Of a stretch of 27,385 nt of DNA, positions 14,030-21,619 are shown piece after piece; position 1 is the first letter of the stretch; each line of letters opens with the position of its first letter. The notes below the pieces were generated by a model, which made no database searches, had not been told where the DNA came from, and worked only from the letters and a program-made list of their open reading frames with translations. The DNA is from a virus. A program made the translations under genes and the position numbers. The DNA lies in IMG/VR virus record IMGVR_UViG_3300028025_002453, positions 1 to 27,385 of that record. One strand, written 5' to 3'.

Positions 14030-14489
14030 TTCTGGCTTCTTGGATTAGGTTCTTCAATTCATCTTCAGTGAACACCCATACTCTTCCGAGAAAGTGGTGT
14101 GTGTCACTATCTACATTGTGCTTCTTGGTGAAGGTAGTTTTCTTAATTATATCTCGTGCAAGATTCTTAGACAAGTTTTCTTTAATCTCGTCTGCATAGG
14201 TTGGAACAGTTTCTTTCAACTTGGCTAACTCGAACTCGGCAACCTTATGTTCAACTGTAATCTTATTGAACGAATGAGTGTCAAGAAAGTCTTCCATATC
14301 AAATCCACCGAATGATAGAGTACTGGAAGAAACAGTACCAGAAGATACTGTAAGACTTCCTGTTGATATGCCACCATTGCTAATTGAAACTAATCCTGTG
14401 TCAGTCATAACTTTCATATCACCTGTTGCCGTAACTTTCATATCACCTGTTGCCGCATTGTGCATAATTCCACCAATTACTGTCGTCAT
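14022..14489 (-). CDS. Small protein with tandem 8-residue repeat, unknown function
   Basis: 155 aa. The N-terminal 60 residues are Gly, Ser, Thr and Met rich with a duplicated ATGDMKV[T/M] unit at about residues 13-28 and further low-complexity beta-like sequence (TVSSGTVSSSTLSFGG). The C-terminal half is helical and charged (AEFELAKLKETVPTYADEI) and contains DTHHFLGRVWVF. I do not recognise a family. It overlaps the helical enzyme gene in ATGA and the kinase gene by 8 bases, so it belongs to the same transcript and is probably co-translated with both. A role as a scaffold or DNA-binding subunit of the modification machinery is guesswork. The two repeat copies are almost identical at the DNA level, which suggests recent duplication. 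Confidence 0.5.
   Translation of the reverse strand: MTTVIGGIMHNAATGDMKVTATGDMKVMTDTGLVSISNGGISTGSLTVSSGTVSSSTLSFGGFDMEDFLDTHSFNKITVEHKVAEFELAKLKETVPTYADEIKENLSKNLARDIIKKTTFTKKHNVDSDTHHFLGRVWVFTEDELKNLIQEARNA
14146..14174 (-). promoter_or_regulatory. Sigma70-type promoter (TTGTCT-N17-TATAAT)
   Basis: The -35 TTGTCT is at 14169-14174 and the -10 TATAAT at 14146-14151, with a 17-base spacer. It lies inside the 14022-14489 gene, about 117 bases upstream of the P-loop kinase start. The -35 matches 4 of 6 consensus bases. Confidence 0.5.
14409..14455 (-). repeat. Tandem 24-base repeat, two copies
   Basis: Two adjacent copies of a 24-base unit, 14409-14432 and 14433-14455, are identical over 23 bases. 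In frame on the minus strand they encode the 8-residue unit A-T-G-D-M-K-V-T/M. Period and frame agree, so the repeat can expand or contract without shifting the frame. Confidence 0.85.
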
Positions 14490-15508
14490 GTAAACATCTC
14501 CAATCCATTTAATATAGGTTCTTCATCATCAAACATCCAATCTAAATTCTGGAGTGTACCAGTATTAAGGAAGGATGTAAACTTCTCTTTATCAATACCA
14601 TGTCTATGATCTAATCTCAGGTCAATAGTTTCTTCTCTTGACTGCCATAGAACATTCCAGTCAATACCATACCAACCATCTTTCTCACACTGAATAATCT
14701 CTTCTGCTTGTCTGTCAAGATAGTATCCAAGATATCTTCCACGACTCTTTCTAAAGATTTTCTTGAAAGAACACAGACAGGTTTCCATTGTAAAGTAATC
14801 TATAGACGATGCGAGTTCTGGAAATCTTGTTTTCGTCTCTGTAAGAATCTCATGGGCTTGTGACTCAAGATCTCCATACTCCGCTGCAGTGAGTTTTCTA
14901 TCCACACTGTCTTCTTGTCCGAGGGCATAAAGTAATCCATTACGATGAGAGCGAGAGCCATCATAATCGTCCAGCATGAGAGAAGTAGGATTGATCCGAA
15001 CACCAGCGGTATGCTTAAGATGCTGAAGATAAAACCAAGTACTGTAACGACCAAACTTATGCAAGCCAGACTTAACGCTTTGCCACAGATTATTAAAGTT
15101 TGCTTCCTCAGTGTCTCCATAATAACTCTCCAATTTTTCTCGTTGTGTTCTTCCACCAATAAATTGTTGATACGATGCGAACATGGTTGGAAGATGCCCC
15201 TTGTTCCATTTTGTGTCAGTTTGATAACGAAGTCTTTTGTAGTTGGCAGTGTTCCATTGAGTCATACGATCAACTGTTGCCAACTCAAAGTCAGGGAATT
15301 CATTCATCAATACCCAAGCAGTTGGAAGATAGTATGTGTTACCATACAACCAGCACAACCATAACTTCTGTTCATCGTTATGCTCGTATCTTTTGTTTAG
15401 GTAGTTTGTTGCCCATACTGCAGGATCGCAATCATCATACTTTAATGACCATGCGTACCAACGAATGAACGCTTCTCTACGATTTTGTTCTAGTCTATAA
15501 TCAAGCAT
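14486..15508 (-). CDS. Helical DNA-base modification enzyme (aGPT-PPlase / 5-hmdU-kinase helical-domain-like)
   Basis: 340 aa from the ATG at 15508; a longer form from 15538 lacks a good ribosome-binding site and would overlap the upstream gene more. The protein is almost all helical. Two stretches recall the alpha-glutamyl/putrescinyl-thymine pyrophosphorylase and 5-hydroxymethyl-dU kinase helical families of hypermodifying phages: WLCWLYGNTYYLPTAW (50-65) and, near the end, METCLCSFKKIF...RYLGYYLDRQ (241-266). Between them is FGRYSTWFYLQHL (152-164). The predicted role is activation of a hydroxymethyl pyrimidine in DNA or its replacement by a nucleophile. Context supports it: a TET/JBP-type enzyme and a P-loop kinase are in the same run of genes. 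The family match is from memory of motif style, not a search. Confidence 0.55.
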   Translation of the reverse strand: MLDYRLEQNRREAFIRWYAWSLKYDDCDPAVWATNYLNKRYEHNDEQKLWLCWLYGNTYYLPTAWVLMNEFPDFELATVDRMTQWNTANYKRLRYQTDTKWNKGHLPTMFASYQQFIGGRTQREKLESYYGDTEEANFNNLWQSVKSGLHKFGRYSTWFYLQHLKHTAGVRINPTSLMLDDYDGSRSHRNGLLYALGQEDSVDRKLTAAEYGDLESQAHEILTETKTRFPELASSIDYFTMETCLCSFKKIFRKSRGRYLGYYLDRQAEEIIQCEKDGWYGIDWNVLWQSREETIDLRLDHRHGIDKEKFTSFLNTGTLQNLDWMFDDEEPILNGLEMFT

Positions 15509-16178
15509 ACCATCTCTTAAATGAAATCTCAGGAACATCCCAGCATAACTGGTTTTCCCATCTTTCGTTTTTATAAAACAACTCGTCTTTTATATCTTTT
15601 AAATTTACAATGGCATATGTGCCAGTGAACAATCCAATTAGAAAACAATAAGAAGCACCATCATGTTTTAGTGCATGATCAACTTTATGTCTTTTAATAG
15701 TTGATACACCATCACCAGTTCCGCACTGAACATCAATACGAACATCGGCAGTCTTGTCAATCAAATCTGCGTCACCTGTTCGTTTAAAGGTATCGATGCT
15801 CGTTAGGTCATCTCCACCATTTCTTTCGAGTTTACCTAATATCAATTTATCAATAATAAATGGAGTAAATATCTTTTCAGCTAGGTAACCAAGCATCCAG
15901 TTATAATAAACATCTTCCATGGCACGACCATTGTTTTTCATACGAGGAAGAATATTGTTAGTCTTAATCTGCATAAAAGTATCAATGATGTCTTGGCTAA
16001 TGTTTCCCTCGTATGGGACAGATAACTGCTGATTGATTTTATTGAAGATATTATCCAAACGAGAATTTTGTTTTTGAATCACTGTCCAGTTTGGCTCTTT
16101 GATATCTTTTGCAGAAAGATACTTTTGAAACTCATCCTTGCGAGTGAATCCCATTACCTTACGATATTCTTTGGTCAT
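15501..16178 (-). CDS. Unknown protein, possible PD-(D/E)XK-like core
   Basis: 225 aa from the ATG at 16178, which overlaps the upstream stop as ATGA and has GGAAGAG eight bases upstream. The frame runs 17 codons further up, but that would sit deep in the upstream gene. The central part has a helix with acidic residues (AMEDVYYNWMLGYLAEKIF) followed by DADLIDKTADVRIDVQCGTG (136-155) and TIKRHKVDHAL. The order helix-Glu, Asp, then D-V-Q recalls PD-(D/E)XK proteins with the E-x-K changed to a Q-containing variant, but the match is loose. It lies between the GNAT-like and helical enzyme genes. It may be a target-recognition or nuclease-like subunit of the modification system, or unrelated. Confidence 0.45.
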   Translation of the reverse strand: MTKEYRKVMGFTRKDEFQKYLSAKDIKEPNWTVIQKQNSRLDNIFNKINQQLSVPYEGNISQDIIDTFMQIKTNNILPRMKNNGRAMEDVYYNWMLGYLAEKIFTPFIIDKLILGKLERNGGDDLTSIDTFKRTGDADLIDKTADVRIDVQCGTGDGVSTIKRHKVDHALKHDGASYCFLIGLFTGTYAIVNLKDIKDELFYKNERWENQLCWDVPEISFKRWYA

Positions 16179-16816
16179 ACTAAAAACTCTTCCAATGATG
16201 GTTGTTCTAGTAATGCATCTCTCAACCATGCCTTGCCGACTGCATCAATTGCTGTTTGGCTCTTTGCTTTCTTCTTCTCACCCCACTTGTACGCTTCCAA
16301 ACCTTCACCACGAAATTGATCTCTGGCTTTGTATGGTGGTAATGCTTGAAGTGGATTCACAATGGCAAAGTCACGATAAGCAATCTGTTCTGCTCTTGTT
16401 GGAAACAATGGTTGGTCTGAACGAAGTGAACCTGTTGGATCAACTGCCCACCAAATTAAACCATTCTTGTAATGCCATGTAACTGAAGAAGGAGTGCAAG
16501 ACATCTTTAGTCGAGCCATCTTTCTTTCCTTTACTGCATAATCAATCCATGCGTCCCAACACTTTGATGCGTAACCATTTCCTTCTTGTCCTTCAAGTGT
16601 AACAATCTCATAGAGATTGCTATAACCATCACGATTGAATGTGGCAAAGATTAAACAAACAACATCACCATTCACTTCAAGAGCCATTGGTGGTGCTTTG
16701 TCATAGTTATGAAACCGATACCACAATGAATGTGCAGCCGATAAGAACTTGGTGTTCTTACCAGCTGGGCTATTTTTAATTAACTCTTCAACTCTCGTTG
16801 AATTAACAAAGTTCAT
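16175..16816 (-). CDS. GNAT-like acyltransferase with clamp-motif-like C-terminus
   Basis: 213 aa from the ATG at 16816 (GGTGG nine bases upstream; 14-base overlap with the amidotransferase gene). Two upstream in-frame starts, ATG 16834 and TTG 16855, are possible but have worse ribosome-binding sites. The strand-loop-helix MALEVNGDVVCLIFATFNRD, then LYEIVTLEGQEGNGYASKCWDA, looks like beta3-beta4-alpha3 of the GNAT fold, with EGQEGNGYA in the place of the acyl-CoA pyrophosphate loop (usually Q/R-x-x-G-x-G/A). The protein ends PSLEEFLV, similar to the polymerase C-terminus. Phage GNAT-fold enzymes include Mom, which modifies adenine, and acyltransferases predicted in thymine-hypermodification clusters. 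I infer acylation of a DNA base intermediate; a protein or small-molecule substrate is the alternative. Confidence 0.58.
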   Translation of the reverse strand: MNFVNSTRVEELIKNSPAGKNTKFLSAAHSLWYRFHNYDKAPPMALEVNGDVVCLIFATFNRDGYSNLYEIVTLEGQEGNGYASKCWDAWIDYAVKERKMARLKMSCTPSSVTWHYKNGLIWWAVDPTGSLRSDQPLFPTRAEQIAYRDFAIVNPLQALPPYKARDQFRGEGLEAYKWGEKKKAKSQTAIDAVGKAWLRDALLEQPSLEEFLV

Positions 16817-17492
16817 ATTGTAAGTCCACCGCATCTTCAATGACTTCTTTTTCAATTGTCATTGCGAGTTGGTCATCAAATGTAATGTAATGGTTCATCA
16901 AAGTATTAATCGGAAATCCTGGAACGAATGCTCGTTTTGGAACATCAGCAGTAGAAGTAATTATACACCCATTTGAGATAGAAGTCAAATATAATGGACG
17001 CTTACCATTGCGATAGAATCTAATTCGTTTATCAGTATGCAACTCAATTACTGCAAGACTAGAATGTTTCCAATGTTGTAACGGAGAATAGTCTTCCAAT
17101 GAACGAAGCAACAACTCAGTATCGTTTTTACCTTCGCAGGTATAACCATGGAGTAATTCCCAGTCTTCATAAAGTTCTTGAGTAATAACTCCATTGTGGA
17201 CTACTGAAACATTGTCATTGGCAATTGGTTGATTGAATTCTAAGTCACTTGTGCTGTAACGACAGTGACCAACTAAGTACAAGTTGCCGTCTTCATTTAA
17301 ATATGATTCAAAATCAAATGGAAACTTATCTGCAGAGACTGGTAGCTTTTGCGTAACGATAGAATTGGCTTTAACATAAGACAAACCAGTAGCATGCATT
17401 CCTCGAATCTTAGACTCAAGGAACACACGATGTAACATATCAAAATCCTGCAGGGTTGGACTATGCAGGATTGCGCCAATGACTGAACACAT
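16803..17492 (-). CDS. Stand-alone class II glutamine amidotransferase (Ntn hydrolase)
   Basis: 229 aa. Cys2 follows the initiator Met and would become the N-terminal nucleophile. The remaining active-site pattern of class II glutaminase domains (PurF, GlmS, AsnB) is present: RGMHATG (30-36), GHCRYST (75-81, the glutamine-binding Arg), QPI...VVHNG (88-101, oxyanion Asn/Gly) and NDTELLLR (123-130). There is no synthase domain, so the ammonia or aminated product must be passed to a partner. Its ATG shares a base with the stop of the TET/JBP-like gene (TAATG), making translational coupling near certain. In this setting it probably supplies nitrogen for a DNA base modification. It could also be a glutamine-dependent step in nucleotide synthesis, but no such partner is nearby. 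Confidence 0.85.
   Translation of the reverse strand: MCSVIGAILHSPTLQDFDMLHRVFLESKIRGMHATGLSYVKANSIVTQKLPVSADKFPFDFESYLNEDGNLYLVGHCRYSTSDLEFNQPIANDNVSVVHNGVITQELYEDWELLHGYTCEGKNDTELLLRSLEDYSPLQHWKHSSLAVIELHTDKRIRFYRNGKRPLYLTSISNGCIITSTADVPKRAFVPGFPINTLMNHYITFDDQLAMTIEKEVIEDAVDLQYELC
16960..16988 (-). promoter_or_regulatory. Sigma70-type promoter (TTGACT-N17-TATAAT)
   Basis: The -35 TTGACT is at 16983-16988 and the -10 TATAAT at 16960-16965, with a 17-base spacer. Only one base differs from full consensus. It lies inside the amidotransferase gene and would allow the GNAT-like gene (ATG 16816) and those after it to be expressed without the dioxygenase and amidotransferase. Confidence 0.62.
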
Positions 17493-18853
17493 TAGAAGAA
17501 TCCTTCAAGTGAATTTGCCTTTTGTGATTCTGGATGATACTTCATTAGTGTATCATGACCAAGTTTTGCTTCAAGGTATTCATACCATTCATCAGACTCC
17601 CACATAGAAGAACTAACACCATTCCAAAGATGTCGTTGAGAACCATCTTCGTATTTCTGGTCTGGGTGTTCTTTGTTAAGTCTTCGTTGTTCAACAAAGT
17701 CATAACGACAATCTTCATATTGTTTTGAACCCAACTCAGCCATCTTCTCACGGAAGTAAACAACCAATGAGATTCGCTCTGCTTCTTCATCAAGCAATTC
17801 AATCTGAGTATTACCATGCATCACTTCATGATTATTAATCAGTAGCAAATCTCCAGGTCTTGGATTAACAGCAACACGATACTCTGGTGCTACAAGATAA
17901 CATCCTTTGTAGTTACCATTATTACTCAATGTCAATAGATTAGATAGACCAGAAGTTAAGTCACCAGCGTCAAAGTGACACGCAGTTCTGAAAGACTTAT
18001 TCACAGTAACAGTGGTGAATGGAGTTCCTGGAACTAAGAATGCAGGATCTAGTTTCTTTGCTGCTTCCATTTGATTATTATATCTCCATGGCAACAAGTC
18101 TTTGAAACCTTGCGCAAGTTGCTGTAGGAATGGATATGCCATGGCAAACTTTGCTGGTTCACGAGCAGTGTAAGATGTTGCACGACCATAAGGAATGCGA
18201 GGATAACGATCGAACCATCCAGCAATACCAGACATAACACCATTGGCATAGGTAGTTGCGCACACATACGCTTTCTCTACTCGTCTTGCTTCGATAACCA
18301 TTTCAGATGCATCTAGTTTACGAACTTTCTCAACCCATTCGTTGAATACAAATCCGTCTTTCTTGACTGCTTGAATACCCCAAACATTATTTCGTGTAGA
18401 TGGTTTATCAGTCTTACCTTCGTGCTTGGCTTTAATAACATCAATTGGATCTCCATCCAACGATGCTTTTGGATCCAAGAAGTATTCAATAATTTCTGAT
18501 TCGTATTCAGTGACCCATTCACGATTACCCAACTTCTCTGCTCTTGGACCTGCAGCCATACCTCTGTTCTGAGTTTCAGTTGCTGCTTCACGGAGACCAA
18601 TATACGCTTGGTCTTGTTGCTCTTTACTGAAGTAGTTCTTACGAAACTTTAAAACAATTCGTCTTTCATCCATCCCAGTATCGCACGATGAACATTCTTG
18701 GTCACAATCTGCTTGAGTCGCTAGATCGCAGTTGGCTGGCATATAGACATCACAATCCTCTTCAATGAGGAAATCATAATGCGACTCATCTGGGAATTGT
18801 CCCAACATATGAGTCATATCAAGTTTCTCTTTTGCTACAATTATCTTTACCAT
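17492..18853 (-). CDS. TET/JBP-type 2OG-Fe(II) DNA dioxygenase
   Basis: 453 aa. The double-stranded beta-helix core lies at about 275-370. Iron ligands are His293 and Asp295 (in ACHFDAGDL) and His346 (in EVMHGN); Arg360 (in RISLVVYF) should bind 2-oxoglutarate. The surrounding sequence, TVTVNKSFRTACHFD, GLSNLLTL and VAVNPRPGDLLLINNHEVMH, has the style of phage TET/JBP proteins, which oxidise the methyl group of thymine or 5-methylcytosine in DNA. The N-terminus has a cysteine cluster (Cys34, 42, 50, 54, 57) that could bind zinc and contact DNA. The last residues, NSLEGFF, resemble the C-terminal motif of the window's DNA polymerase and may dock on the sliding clamp. A strong AGGAG precedes the ATG. 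It heads the modification gene run, directly after the helicase gene. No methyltransferase is in the window, so T versus 5mC is undecided. Confidence 0.8.
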   Translation of the reverse strand: MVKIIVAKEKLDMTHMLGQFPDESHYDFLIEEDCDVYMPANCDLATQADCDQECSSCDTGMDERRIVLKFRKNYFSKEQQDQAYIGLREAATETQNRGMAAGPRAEKLGNREWVTEYESEIIEYFLDPKASLDGDPIDVIKAKHEGKTDKPSTRNNVWGIQAVKKDGFVFNEWVEKVRKLDASEMVIEARRVEKAYVCATTYANGVMSGIAGWFDRYPRIPYGRATSYTAREPAKFAMAYPFLQQLAQGFKDLLPWRYNNQMEAAKKLDPAFLVPGTPFTTVTVNKSFRTACHFDAGDLTSGLSNLLTLSNNGNYKGCYLVAPEYRVAVNPRPGDLLLINNHEVMHGNTQIELLDEEAERISLVVYFREKMAELGSKQYEDCRYDFVEQRRLNKEHPDQKYEDGSQRHLWNGVSSSMWESDEWYEYLEAKLGHDTLMKYHPESQKANSLEGFF

Positions 18854-18862
18854 AACTTTCTC

Positions 18863-20254
18863 CTAAAACTTAAATCCTTCGAACGATTCTGCTTTTTGTC
18901 TGCGACCAAAATTACTCTTGTCAAACATTGGTTCATCGTCATCACTCTTTCCTGAATCACTTAGCGTTTGTGCCGATGCTTCTACATCATACAGTTTCAT
19001 CTTCGCTCGATCAACTCCAATAACAAATCTCTTATAAAATCCTGGATCGTTATAGCGATTCTTCAACTGTTTAACAATAATCTGATTTAATCCTTCCAAC
19101 TCTTCATTGCTGACCAAAGCAAACATAAAGTCAGCTGTCGCTGGCAAACCAAAAGATTCAGAGGTATCTTCAAGTCCTGGATCCGAGTTTGTGAATCCAG
19201 ATCGAGTAGTTTGAGTGGCTGATACAATTGGAACATTATACTCAACTGCCAATCCTCTTAGTTCTTCTGCAATGCTCTTAATATATGTATAAGAGTTAAT
19301 ACTTCCACCTTGCTTCATTCGTTGACTCGCACAAATATTGAGATAGTCAATGAAGATAATGTCAGGTTTAAATTCTCGTTTCAACTTTAGTTCTTCTAGC
19401 AAAGCACGGAAGTGACCAGAGTGAGCACCAGCAGTTGGATATTCTTTGACAATTAGTTTACCTTTAGTCTTAGATGTAATCTTGGCAATACGACTTTCGT
19501 AGATATCCCTGTCAATAACTTTTAGTTCATCCATGGTTAGGTTAAGAAGATTCGCATCAATCCTTTCAGCGATTCGCTCTTCTGCCATTTCCATAGTTAT
19601 GTATAATACATTTTTACCTTGGGTTAGACAACCAGCACCCACATGGCACATAAACAAAGACTTACCAACACCAGTGCCAGCAAGACAAATGTTAAGGGTT
19701 TTCTTTGAGAGTCCACCCTTAGTGATTTTATTGAACATGTCAAGGTCGAATGCAACCTTCTCTTCCACCCTGTGATAAAAATCATACCTTTCATTGTGGT
19801 CATCAAGGTAGTCGTGACCAATATGATTATCAAATGAAACGGCAAGAGCATCAGAAAGAATAGATGGGATAGCGTCTTTCGTTTGGTGCTTGTCGTTACC
19901 GTCAATGATTCTGATTGCTGAGAGTACTCCATTATAAATTGCCCTATCTTTACAAAACTTTTCAGTATGTTCTAACATCCAGTCTGTGTTTACTGGTTCT
20001 TGACTCAATGTGTTAATAAAGTCGCCAAGTTCAGACAACTCTTTATCGTTGAGGTCTTTTCGATTGCTAACTTCAATCTGTAGGATTTCTTTGGATGCTG
20101 GTTTGTTATACTTCGTGAAGAAAGAAACAATCTCGTCTGCGAGAATTACTTCTTTACGATCTGCAAAATATTCTTTCTTGATAAATGGAATTACTTTACG
20201 ACAATAGTTCTCATCAAATATCAGATTGCTCAGAATCTTTTGTTCTATTCGCAT
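18863..20254 (-). CDS. gp41-like: Replicative DNA helicase, DnaB family (T4 gp41-like)
   Basis: 463 aa from the ATG at 20254 (one codon after a TTG). The N-terminal 150 residues are the helical domain of DnaB-type helicases. The RecA-like core follows: Walker A AGTGVGKS (about 192-199), KNVLYITMEM (H1a/catalytic Glu region), Walker B PDIIFIDYLNI, and the motif H3/H4 region VPIVSATQTTRSGF. It unwinds the lagging strand 5'-3' at the phage fork as a hexamer. The start overlaps the upstream gene by 41 bases, and a promoter-like site lies about 200 bases upstream. The C-terminus ESFEGFKF resembles the terminal motif of the polymerase, suggesting a shared partner, probably the clamp. No primase gene is visible in the window. 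Confidence 0.92.
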   Translation of the reverse strand: MRIEQKILSNLIFDENYCRKVIPFIKKEYFADRKEVILADEIVSFFTKYNKPASKEILQIEVSNRKDLNDKELSELGDFINTLSQEPVNTDWMLEHTEKFCKDRAIYNGVLSAIRIIDGNDKHQTKDAIPSILSDALAVSFDNHIGHDYLDDHNERYDFYHRVEEKVAFDLDMFNKITKGGLSKKTLNICLAGTGVGKSLFMCHVGAGCLTQGKNVLYITMEMAEERIAERIDANLLNLTMDELKVIDRDIYESRIAKITSKTKGKLIVKEYPTAGAHSGHFRALLEELKLKREFKPDIIFIDYLNICASQRMKQGGSINSYTYIKSIAEELRGLAVEYNVPIVSATQTTRSGFTNSDPGLEDTSESFGLPATADFMFALVSNEELEGLNQIIVKQLKNRYNDPGFYKRFVIGVDRAKMKLYDVEASAQTLSDSGKSDDDEPMFDKSNFGRRQKAESFEGFKF

Positions 20255-20549
20255 CAATTTCTGTTCCGCCTGTATATGTTAAATTATTTTCTTCCACACC
20301 TTGATGCAGCAATTCTTGTAGGATATCACCTATGTATGATTCAAAGGGTTTCATATCTGTCATACCTTTATCACCACGATCAAGGATCTCATACTCAAAC
20401 TTTAAATGCAAGGAATCATTCGTTTCGTCTGGGTCGAATGATACCTTTCCATAAGCATAAATTATACCCTCAAACGCACCCTCAGTCAACTTAATTGCTT
20501 GAAGTCCACTGTGTTTGTGTTCAAGAATTTGGTATCTAAAATTACTCAT
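20214..20549 (-). CDS. Conserved small protein between uvsX and helicase genes
   Basis: 111 aa, acidic and soluble, mixed alpha/beta, with EGIIYAYGKVSFDPDE and FESYIGDILQELLHQG as the most striking stretches. The position between uvsX and the gp41-like helicase fits a small conserved gene of marine T4-like phages, but I know no function for it. It overlaps the end of uvsX by 8 bases and the start of the helicase by 41 bases, so it is co-translated with recombination and replication proteins and may act with them. A near-consensus promoter is embedded in its coding sequence at 20461-20489. It has no visible nucleic-acid-binding motif. Confidence 0.6.
   Translation of the reverse strand: MSNFRYQILEHKHSGLQAIKLTEGAFEGIIYAYGKVSFDPDETNDSLHLKFEYEILDRGDKGMTDMKPFESYIGDILQELLHQGVEENNLTYTGGTEIDANRTKDSEQSDI
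20461..20489 (-). promoter_or_regulatory. Sigma70-type promoter (TTGACT-N17-TATAAT)
   Basis: The -35 TTGACT is at 20484-20489 and the -10 TATAAT at 20461-20466, with a 17-base spacer and AGGG before the -10. It lies in the coding sequence, about 200 bases upstream of the helicase ATG. It would allow helicase and modification genes to be transcribed apart from uvsX. Confidence 0.6.
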
Positions 20550-21618
20550 CGAACTCTAACTCTTCCAATGCTTTGTCTAGGTCATCTTCTTGCATCATCT
20601 GTCCACCCTGACCGATTGAGTATTTGTTCTTAACAAAATCGTAGAATGATTTGCTCGTAAGAATTGATAACCAGAAGTCTTTGTCATCAGTCTCTTTGAT
20701 ACGATATTTCTTGGCTTCTACTTCACCAGTCTCTGGATCGCACTTGGAATACCATCCGTTACTTGGTTTGACCACATGCTTGGATTCAAGAGCAAGGTCA
20801 AGTAAACCAGACCACTTACTAAGACCACCATCAAAAGATACGCTAACAGGTATCTTAGATTTCTCTTTAACATAACGACTCTTCTCCACATTGATAATAA
20901 AATTGTAACCTACGATTTCAGTACCTTCTTTTTCTTGTTGGCGACCAAGAATGTATACATTGTCTGCTGAATACATTGCACCAGTACCACCACCAACGAT
21001 TGCTTTCGGAAACATTCCGATCTCCATATATGTATGGTTCACTACAACCAGTGGAATGTCCTTCAAGTTCAAGTGAGGAGTAACCATACGGAACAATGAC
21101 TTCATCTGTTTTGCTCTTGACATATCTGCAACAGACTTACCTTCCATGGCATCTTCAACTTCTTTCTTAGAAGCCAGATTACCAATGGAGTCAATAACGA
21201 TAATCAAATGATCACCACGCTCTACATTGGACAACTGCTGCATAATATCGAACTTCAATTGTTCCACATCAGTCAGCGGAGTATGAACAACTCGCTTTGT
21301 ATCAATACCAAAAGTATCGAAGTAAGACTGCGGAGTACCAAACTCTGAGTCATAGAACAACAACGCTGCATCTTCATACTTGTCCAAGTAAGACTTAGCC
21401 ATTAGCAATGAGAACGCAGTCTTAAAGTGTTTACTTGGACCAGCCCACATTGTAATTCCTGGAGTGAGACCACCATCAAGACGACCAGACAAAGCCACAT
21501 TGATGATTGGAACAGAAGTAGGAATCATATCTTTCTTCTTAAAGAACTTTGATTCAGATAGAATCGCAGAGTCTTTGATAGTTGTATTCTTTTTAATTTT
21601 CTCTAGTATGCTTGCCAT
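20542..21618 (-). CDS. uvsX: UvsX recombinase (RecA/Rad51 family)
   Basis: 358 aa. The T4 UvsX-type Walker A, GPSKHFKT, is at residues 60-67 (the F-K-T ending is typical of UvsX rather than bacterial RecA). It is followed by LLFYDSEFGTP (catalytic Glu), LIIVIDSIGNL (Walker B) and VVNHTY...VGGGTGAMYSAD, matching loop L2 of the family. The C-terminus is acidic (QEDDLDKALEELEFDE), which in T4 interacts with UvsW/UvsY or moderates DNA binding. It catalyses strand invasion for recombination-dependent replication and repair. It follows the thioredoxin gene by one base and overlaps the next gene by 8 bases. No uvsY-like gene is visible in the window. Confidence 0.95.
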   Translation of the reverse strand: MASILEKIKKNTTIKDSAILSESKFFKKKDMIPTSVPIINVALSGRLDGGLTPGITMWAGPSKHFKTAFSLLMAKSYLDKYEDAALLFYDSEFGTPQSYFDTFGIDTKRVVHTPLTDVEQLKFDIMQQLSNVERGDHLIIVIDSIGNLASKKEVEDAMEGKSVADMSRAKQMKSLFRMVTPHLNLKDIPLVVVNHTYMEIGMFPKAIVGGGTGAMYSADNVYILGRQQEKEGTEIVGYNFIINVEKSRYVKEKSKIPVSVSFDGGLSKWSGLLDLALESKHVVKPSNGWYSKCDPETGEVEAKKYRIKETDDKDFWLSILTSKSFYDFVKNKYSIGQGGQMMQEDDLDKALEELEFDE

Positions 21619-21619
21619 A

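Noticed and set aside
9816-18600. Minus-strand frames nested in real genes (9816-10031, 10762-11064, 14800-15159, 18313-18600 and similar)
   Set aside because: They are alternative frames inside the 598-aa, 413-aa, helical-enzyme and dioxygenase genes, with no own SD and no recognisable protein.
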